From: Bolinopsis microptera
Taxonomy: Eukaryota > Ctenophora > Tentaculata > Lobata > Bolinopsidae
Length of the DNA: 64,000 bases
NCBI RefSeq assembly: GCF_026151205.1
Contig: NC_087082.1
Coordinates: 8,626,901-8,690,900, forward strand
Direction: 5' to 3'
Under the pieces are notes generated by a model. The model was not told the origin of the DNA. It saw only the letters and a list, made by a program, of their open reading frames with translations, and ran no database searches. The translations under genes were made by a program, and so were the position numbers. Every line of letters starts with the position of its first letter. Position 1 is the first letter of the stretch. Positions 59,601 to 64,000 of the stretch are shown in pieces.

Positions 59601-62600
59601 TTAAATACAGTATAATTATACTAGGTTACCTACCAGTTATCTCCGTCTAGTTTTCTGAAGATAAACAGTCCCTGATCTTTAGTCGGTACTTCATCATCTC
59701 CCATTCTTCCACCAGGTTTAAAACCTACCAATTGTTATGCAATTTTTATAATCTCGTCAAAAAAAGATTCTGGGGCAAAATTAGTAGTGTTCCCGTTTAC
59801 TGTGACATATAAAAGGCTCTTATAGGATAAGGGAATGATCTACGTTTCAATGTAACAACATCGTATTCATGATCTAAAAAGATTTTTATCAAAAATTCAA
59901 AAAGTAATTTAAACAAGAATTGCGCCAGTTGTTTCGTTGTGGCGGACGCTAGATTTCCATTCACTACAACTACAAGCTCTAATCAGCTCACTTCATAATA
60001 TGAACATTATGTTTTAAATAGGGAAACACTTGTGATTTAATTCAATTGCCGTAGACTAACTTAATTTGTATCTGTAATTTAGGAACTTGTAAGCAAAAAG
60101 TGAACTATACTCATGTTATATGTTTTATAATTGTACACATCAGTACACTATACTACGCGTGTCACATTACATACAAATTGGGTTTATTGCCTAATAAATT
60201 AAAATATACATCACATCTCCGCAAGCAACCCTTGTGCGCTGCGCGCGTTTAATTGTCTAGTTGTCATGGTAACGGACACAAGGAAGGACAGACGACATAT
60301 TTAAACCCACCTACTGCAATCTCCAAAATCCACGTTTTTATACGTCCATTCGTAACCTTTCACTATTGCCTTTTTACAAAAGGGTGTGAATGGAAAAAAT
60401 AGATCCATAGGAAATATGATAAACTGAAGTTTACTAAGTTAGGAAGGGTTGTGTTAATTTTTACAGTCCATACCTGACACAACAGTAAAGTTCCTGACGG
60501 GATTCTTGTAGCTGTGCTCAGCCCCTCTTTTGTGTCTAATGTCCTCCTGTTCTCCCATTAGCACCAAATATTTGCCAGTACCCGTGTCCTTCAGGAGGTA
60601 TGTTTGTCCTGGTACTGGTCCGTAGCCAGCGTAGGCAGCTTCAGCAAGCACAAATAGTAACAAAAGCAGAGACATGGTTCTAGTTTCTTAGTGTTTTACT
60701 GAGAACTAGCTTATAAAGCTGATAAATTGGATAAGTAATGAAACGGCATCAAGTAGGTGATATCTTCGTAAATAAAATTACATCTCTATAGCCTAAAAAA
60801 GGAACATGGTTAGAAACAACAGTAATTTTAACACTTTACAAATGATAGACAATTTAACATTATTAGCTTATAAAGCTAGTTACAGTGTTGTGCTAACTTC
60901 GTATAGAGCCGCCAATTCCGGGGAAAGTTAAGAAGACAATCGGTTTAACTGCTCTTTTAATTGTTTGCCTTCCTTTTGTTAATTCAACACGTGGGTAAGG
61001 CTGCAAAGGACTTGTAAACTTTATTCCTGTACAACAAAAGACTTGTAAATTATGTTACGAGAAGTAGTTTTGATCTAGAGGTATCAAATAAACTTTAAAC
61101 TTAATTAAGTGATGTGAAACAGATTTTGTCTGTTTCAGATAAAAGTTCAGCCTCATGTTAATTGCGAAGATCATTCAATAATGAACTTCTCCTCCAATAT
61201 CATGTATCAAGTAAAATTAAAAGTCGGGATCTGATGAATCATCACAATATGGTACTTCAGGGAGACTACCGAGGAGTAGCAGTACAACTGTGCATGCGCA
61301 CGACGGAGCGCGCAGTGCACGTGCTAGATGCTGCGCAGCTCTCCACACTGTACACACAGCACGTGCTGCCTGTTATACAGGAAATGTTACTGGAGACTCC
61401 TCCCCTTCCTACCCTGGCTCTCAGGATTATCATGCCTCTTCTCTCTGTACTTCCTCAGGTTTCTTATTTACCAATTTATTTATCACTTTATGGTTTTTTA
61501 TTTACCACTTTATTGATAAATCTTGCAGTGGGTCAAGCCTCAAAGAGAAAACTCATAATTTTGTTTAATCCTTAATTAATTATCAAATGTCATTAACATG
61601 AAACGATAGTTTTATAATTTGTAACTATATTTATATAATCCTGTACCTGGCAAAAGTTATAACTGATTGGTGACTCCACTCAGTTGCCACTAGAAGAGTA
61701 CGGTATTGTAACAGCGTTAGTTGAGCTAATGAAAGACGTGGATCCTGACGAGGGAATATGTTTGTTAATGTTGGACACTCTCGGTACTTTCATGACTGCA
61801 ACTAATGTTGACTTTTCCTGGCTTTACACTATTGGTAAGCTTCGTAGTACAGTTTACTTACATCATACCTACAACTGTTCATGTGACTTTTAATTATTAT
61901 ATACTAATTAATCCTGTACCTGGAAAAAGTCCCGCACACTGGGACGTCCGCTAAGTTTCTCGATGTAATCCGACTTATTATATGACCAGGTATATAATAA
62001 CACTATTTACTCGGATACATTTTTTCTCGGAATCACGCCCTTTTTTACCGCACCCATATCGCGACCCCCACTATAAATTATCTCAGCTTCTGATTGAGAT
62101 ACAAAACTCAGGTATGAACCAAAATGTGCCTAAGATGCATGTTTATATTAGTGCTATGAACACATTTAAGGCCTAAGAGACTTATTTTTTGAGAAATCGC
62201 CAAAAATCCGATTTTACTATATTAAAATATTTTAATGCCTATGATGAATAGAACGCTTATCTCCACTCAGAAGCTGAGATATCTTGCAATCGCTTCTCGT
62301 GAGAGCGTGAAAATGGGGTATCAATAATAATAATCTCAAGATGTGTTGTGTCTGACGTCTGTCTGTTTGTGTGTCTGTCTGTCTGTGGGTAGTTTCCGAA
62401 CGGCTTAATCAAGAAAACGGTAAGAGTTACGGGGCTGATTTTTTCGGTATAACCAATAACCCACCAATAACCCACCAGGCGTGCACGAACAGTTGAGTCT
62501 GTTGATACTGAAACTAGGGGTGAGTGCTAATAGCGGTGAGCCGACTATTCTCGCTGCTGTCAAGTGTCTCTCTGCTCTCCTCAACTATATCATGAGCGTC

Positions 62601-63832
62601 GTAAAGACAGCTTTACAGGTACCTACGTTTATTTTACATGTTGTATTTTACATGTTGTATTTATGTGAAGTATGAACCTGAGTTTGAACCTGATTTATAC
62701 CGTTTCATCCGATTAGCTCTCATTAGTTTCTCACTAATTTTCCGATAAAACCCATCCAACTGTTGTGTAATTTGACTATCCACCTTCAGACTAAGAACAA
62801 ATCAAGCGGAGAAGAGATACTGCGGTCAAGTCAGTGTGTAGTAAATACGTGTGGAGTGTTACTGGTGTGGTATCATTACACCACTGCTCCTTCAGCTCTA
62901 CTTTCTATCACGCAGTTATATGGGGGACAGTACAGGGACTTCTTAACCCCTTACAATGTTGTAAGTATTATATTTGAACACTGATAATTAGTACATTTAC
63001 CCGGCAATATACTCTACGGTACACTTTGTTGAAAAAGAAAGGATCAATTTAACAGTTCTTGAATTAGCTTCAATTTTAGAAACTCCAGTTGATGTATATG
63101 CGAAGAATAACGTTAAATTTTCCAGGATATTTTGGTGGAGTCATTAAAAGATAAAGATGATAACAGAGTCAAAACGACCCTCAAAATATTAAAACGGATT
63201 GTGAGTATTCGAAAAATTCTAATATCAATGATGGTACTACATTTTCTTGACAAACTATAAAATGTACCTTATTTCTATCACATGGAGACAATTATATTAT
63301 ATGATTGATCTAGTAGTGTGTAACAAAGTCATCTTCAGATAAGTACAGATCCCGTATTACTGAAGAGTATGATAGCCTCTACAAAAGAACAACTCAATAA
63401 AGCTGTGCTTGCTGTCAAATCTTCTTCTCCAACGTTAGTTGATTAACTCTGCTTCGAAATTAACATATTGGAATTTGGAGACATAATTCTATCTAATAAA
63501 GATATCACCATGTGTCACAAAATAGAGTCTGTCCATGATCATAGTTTAATTTCTGTAACGCGCAATGTTTTGCGTATGATTAAAGCGCATTTTTTAGCAG
63601 CTAGTGTATTGTTATTGGGGCGCGGCGCACGCGCTCGCGACGTCAATTTATACACGCTTTTTCAAAGCTCTAACGAATTCCATAAATTAAGAACTGATTG
63701 CAGGATGTTGCATAGGTTAATCAACGTTAGTCCATAGTCATATATAATCGCTTACTTTCTAACCTTAATCATTGCCACAGATTGGTGCCACTCTCAGAGG
63801 AAGTTTCCAAGTTGTTACTGAAACCTGTTTGA
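38651..63832 (+). CDS. ULK4: ULK4-like pseudokinase with C-terminal helical repeats, about 28 exons
   Basis: Exons: 38651-38788, 38921-38984, 39267-39442, 39692-39887, 40007-40138, 40302-40496, 40670-41025, 41226-41352, 41596-41739, 42313-42460, 45989-46062, 46909-46977 (copies at 48631-48699 and 49468-49536), 49992-50104, 50307-50475, 50921-51108, 57087-57220, 57503-57574, 57869-57978, 58271-58455, 58596-58748, 61139-61210, 61261-61458, 61684-61834, 62479-62618, 62790-62960, 63126-63200, 63339-63433, 63781-63832. Phases agree throughout. The product is about 1,298 residues (human ULK4 is about 1,275). The start MNDYILYNELGRGAHTTVYK matches ULK4. The kinase domain (1-300) lacks the VAIK Lys (FVAIC), has VRN for HRD (Asn at 121), and GGL where DFG is expected, but keeps CCPEAL and SDLWSLG: a pseudokinase, as known for ULK4. 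An acidic linker (exon 7) precedes ARM/HEAT-like helices. If intron 27 is retained, the protein ends at TAA 63444. Confidence 0.92.
42598..43115. repeat. 23-bp minisatellite with CACGTG core in ULK4 intron 10
   Basis: About 22 copies of GATCACGTGGTAGTTGGAAC plus GGT. Nearly every copy has CACGTGGT. It starts 138 bp after the exon 10 donor and contains no exon sequence. Confidence 0.95.
43292..44299 (-). CDS. Intronless rhodopsin-like GPCR nested in ULK4 intron 10
   Basis: 335-residue seven-helix receptor, single exon, antisense to the host gene. N-terminal tail with a glycosylation sequon (NETA). TM1 carries GLAGNIYVLY, TM2 LAVADISN, the TM3 start has GFCVAIAHYN (conserved Cys), and TM7 ends NPFIYLATNKHFRDF (NPxxY then helix 8). 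The usual DRY after TM3 is replaced by SINKLLKCLFPF, and TM6 has no CWxP, so signalling may be unusual. A second Cys in loop 2 (GICNI) can pair with TM3. The ligand is unknown. The frame is intact, so it is likely functional. Confidence 0.9.
   Translation of the reverse strand: MDNHTPPFISEIISTQKPPSTYSTNETALLTWCFLVIVLGLAGNIYVLYSTISHRAIKLDKMSVWIVQNLAVADISNCVLVVIPITITVMNGMEWKLGSGFCVAIAHYNLVFLLANGFFLNALSINKLLKCLFPFRMLDSTQKQRNTVTLFVVIFSFIPIVWTIYGTYKGFFVESKNFEHLTGICNIANNSETEIPQTIIIINYIVLTLFNFGPCVSLITANLALVVVAVKKSNTTVNKTNILIVMLTTAMFLVAGLPRFITYVVGYCCMYPGRLFDELAWYTLFSMSWVNPFIYLATNKHFRDFTLGKLRIMSSSFRSSVRSVTNVSIISGHRS
44439..44690 (+). pseudogene. LINE RT C-terminal fragment
   Basis: Reads ...LDYWERLTKLNIISLQRRQE..., the DYWERLxxLxLxSLQRRRERY motif found near the end of many LINE RT proteins, with EDQFEDWIGYILLPCVESSL before it. 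Short fragment in ULK4 intron 10. It has no intact element around it. Confidence 0.5.
46978..47380 (+). repeat. 35-bp minisatellite A after ULK4 exon 12 copy 1
   Basis: About eleven copies of a 35-bp unit beginning GTGAATGTGTTACAATACTG and ending GTGTTACAG. The unit start equals the 5' end of exon 13, and each unit border is AG|GT. One unit has a 5-bp insertion (CTTAATGCTG variant). Confidence 0.93.
47381..47741 (-). repeat. tRNA-derived SINE, copy 1
   Basis: Minus strand head: TGGCTCAGTTGG (A box, plus-strand 47722-47733) and GGTTCGATTCC (B box, 47681-47691) at tRNA spacing, followed by a unique 3' body ending GAGATAAAAAG. About 361 bp. Confidence 0.78.
48238..48598 (-). repeat. tRNA-derived SINE, copy 2
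   Basis: 361-bp copy carried along by the segmental duplication. A and B boxes are intact. Confidence 0.78.
48700..49074 (+). repeat. 35-bp minisatellite C after exon 12 copy 2
   Basis: Same unit as array A, about ten copies, including two with the CTTAATGCTG insertion. It ends in SINE copy 3. Confidence 0.93.
49075..49435 (-). repeat. tRNA-derived SINE, copy 3
   Basis: 361-bp copy, same boxes. It precedes the third exon 12 copy. Confidence 0.78.
49537..49991 (+). repeat. 35-bp minisatellite D, forming the whole intron between exon 12 copy 3 and exon 13
   Basis: Thirteen units fill the interval exactly. The donor GTGAAT is the first six bases of unit 1 and the acceptor TTACAG is the end of the last unit. 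Exon 13 itself begins with the first 27-28 bases of the unit. Confidence 0.92.
51264..51773 (-). CDS. Intronless basic protein, paralogue 1, nested in ULK4 intron 15
   Basis: 169 residues starting MFPSDYPISDPSSPHDILQS. This is the first ATG downstream of a TATA box at 51936-51944. The N-terminal half is Pro/Asn/Ser-rich. The C-terminal half is strongly basic (SLDSKKRRKSAPLEKTPSFR; FSKPSRGRRSIGVQR; LLKFFTLSLKRKLS). No signal peptide, membrane helix or known domain recognised. Nearly identical to the ORF at 56037-56537. Differences include Y/S at residue 6, N/T in the VQR(N/T)RAEKK stretch and a 3-residue length difference near the C-terminus, all in frame. Retention of the frame in both copies suggests real coding. 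Function unknown. Confidence 0.65.
   Translation of the reverse strand: MFPSDYPISDPSSPHDILQSVFSFYIREPTNINPFNPNSFNPTSMSTPKKTHHVSMPTLPARPPQLKLHNLSLDSKKRRKSAPLEKTPSFRPFLIRIQSSAGSLERDTVSRKEFSKPSRGRRSIGVQRNRAEKKAVSLLKFFTLSLKRKLSCKPSSDSARTKQRAYYFI
51936..52095 (-). promoter_or_regulatory. Putative promoter of paralogue 1: TATA box and three CACGTG sites
   Basis: Minus strand TATATAAGG at 51936-51944. CACGTG at 51964-51969, 52067-52072 and 52090-52095, each followed or preceded by TGA/TCA. A fourth site is CATGTG here but CACGTG in paralogue 2. Predicted transcription start about 51905-51915. Confidence 0.6.
52145..53700. other. AT-rich intronic sequence with diverged repeats
   Basis: No gene seen. 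53030-53480 holds three diverged copies of a block with AATCATCTTAATCAAATTTG and CCCC, and AATGGAACGAATATCATT. Confidence 0.45.
53709..54850 (-). pseudogene. GPCR pseudogene in ULK4 intron 15
   Basis: Minus-strand fragments of a seven-helix receptor. A possible N-terminus lies near 54850 (MIWTNNMTTANSPSPVPP then TAG). One frame then gives ISPINITIALYIMIQNSVII through FLVCQKFGVLCYVTSTFCVL and KIVLFIYPSILLVVCIIDV. After a frameshift near 54185 another frame gives IAVPLVQFGLPCLIVLVCMV, a TAG, then NLTVFLISLLYLCSVSLYYI and NAALFPTILILRKPEMRARY. At least one frameshift and one or two stops make this a pseudogene unless hidden introns explain them. Confidence 0.65.
55486..55914. repeat. 17-bp minisatellite, unit ATTCTAAAGTCATCCTT
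   Basis: About 25 highly uniform copies. A single stray unit lies near 56984, beyond paralogue 2. Confidence 0.95.
56037..56537 (-). CDS. Intronless basic protein, paralogue 2
   Basis: 166 residues starting MFPSDSPISDPSSPHDILQS, nearly identical to paralogue 1 (51264-51773), and also antisense in ULK4 intron 15. The duplicated block spans roughly 56037-56915 and includes the promoter. See paralogue 1 for composition. Confidence 0.65.
   Translation of the reverse strand: MFPSDSPISDPSSPHDILQSVFSFYIREPTNINPFNPNSFNPTSMSTPKKTHHVSMPTLPARPPQLKLHNLSLDSKKRRKSAPLEKTPSFRPFLIRIQSSAGSLERDTVSRKEFSKPSRGRRSIGVQRTRAEKKAVSLLKFFTLSLKRKLSCKPSAITKQRAYYFI
56703..56880 (-). promoter_or_regulatory. Putative promoter of paralogue 2: TATA box and four CACGTG sites
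   Basis: TATATAAGG (minus) at 56703-56711. CACGTG at 56731-56736, 56834-56839, 56857-56862 and 56875-56880, at the same spacing as in paralogue 1. Confidence 0.6.
57990..58082. repeat. 19-bp tandem repeat TTCAGCTGTATCAGCTATA
   Basis: About four to five copies in ULK4 intron 18, shortly after the exon 18 donor at 57978. Confidence 0.85.
58937..60675 (-). CDS. Secreted protein with four Y-L-x-H-x-x-T/S-G-R/K-Y repeats, nested in ULK4 intron 20
   Basis: Four exons: 60474-60675, 59634-59724, 59312-59481, 58937-59070. Phases agree; 198 residues. A clear signal peptide (MSLLLLLFVLAEAAYAG) predicts secretion. Repeats: TYLLKDTGTGKYLVLMGEQE, a weaker GLFIFRKLDGDNW, YIEHANTGRYMLAPD and YLEHARSGRYVIATGEK, about 45-60 residues apart. 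Such SGRYV-type repeats recall beta-trefoil proteins (fascin- or lectin-like), but I cannot assign a family. It ends ...YYYRALWKFIEA, TAG. Cys residues are few. It lies wholly within one host intron, on the opposite strand. Confidence 0.82.
62230..62470. repeat. Dispersed repeat remnant in ULK4 intron 23
   Basis: Contains a TCTGTCTGTT/TGTGTGTCTGTCTGTCTGTG tract followed by GGTAGTTTCCGAACGGCTTA and AAGAAAACGGTAAGAGTTAC, a layout common in dispersed repeats. It ends close to the exon 24 acceptor. Family not assigned. Confidence 0.35.
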
Positions 63833-64000
63833 AGAACTATTGACAAGTCCAGCTACAACAGATCTGCCGACTGCATATTTCAGATTTCACGCCCAAGTGT
63901 AGGTTTTCAACGAGAAAAGAACGGTTTTATGAACATGACGACTGTCTAATGTTTATGCACTATTATAAATTGACTGTTAAATGGAATGGTATAAGACAAA
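63833..64000 (+). other. ULK4 3' flank
   Basis: Sequence after the predicted ULK4 stop at 63830-63832. No AATAAA is seen before the window ends, only AATGTTTATG-type AT-rich sequence, so the 3' UTR end is not defined. Confidence 0.3.

Noticed and set aside
63468-63737. 89-codon ORF after ULK4 exon 27
   Set aside because: It falls in the proposed last intron and has no recognisable motif. AATAAAG near 63497 could be a poly(A) signal for the unspliced form.

Overview
This window is animal nuclear DNA. It has long intron-rich genes with GT-AG introns, orthologues of conserved animal genes, LINE, LTR and DNA transposons, and many minisatellites. Compact introns (often 100-500 bp), genes nested in introns and the transposon mix suggest an invertebrate, possibly non-bilaterian. 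I cannot name the species.

Left part (1-11133, minus strand): a 16-exon piece of an INPP5F/Sac2-type phosphoinositide phosphatase gene. It runs from the start codon at 11133 to the window edge, and the phases of all exons agree. Intron 1 holds a recent, internally deleted LTR retrotransposon (5558-10819) with two 496-bp LTRs that look identical. A 34-bp minisatellite in this gene copies an exon end together with its splice donor. Another minisatellite runs up to the acceptor of the catalytic exon.

Middle (11134-38650): a 9-bp satellite; a TA-flanked fold-back element (12645-13835); a repeat-associated ORF with one in-frame TGA (14059-15684); a DNA transposon with an 8-bp target duplication that split a 15-bp minisatellite (16039-18041); a degenerate ORF (18444-19290); an unrecognised multi-exon gene (20268-23304, plus); and a PIG-P gene (23640-28022, minus). 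Then comes a nest: a 5'-truncated LINE (A) interrupted by a 742-bp TTAA-flanked palindrome and by a structurally intact LINE (B) with both ORFs open.

Right part (38651-63832, plus): a complete ULK4-type pseudokinase gene, about 28 exons and about 1,298 residues. Its introns host a rhodopsin-like GPCR (minus), a GPCR pseudogene (minus), two nearly identical intronless paralogues with TATA boxes and CACGTG sites (minus), and a four-exon secreted repeat-protein gene (minus). ULK4 exon 12 is present in three complete copies, each followed by a 35-bp minisatellite whose units carry AG|GT. The intron between exons 12 and 13 consists of such units.

Main themes: (1) tandem duplication across exon-intron borders makes or multiplies splice sites in both large genes; (2) an in-phase A AAA AAC slippery heptamer lies just before the first-ORF stop in both the LTR element and LINE B; (3) CACGTG is the core of three unrelated minisatellites and recurs in putative promoters. 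Exon models were read by eye from splice signals, phase continuity and remembered family features. No alignment was run.
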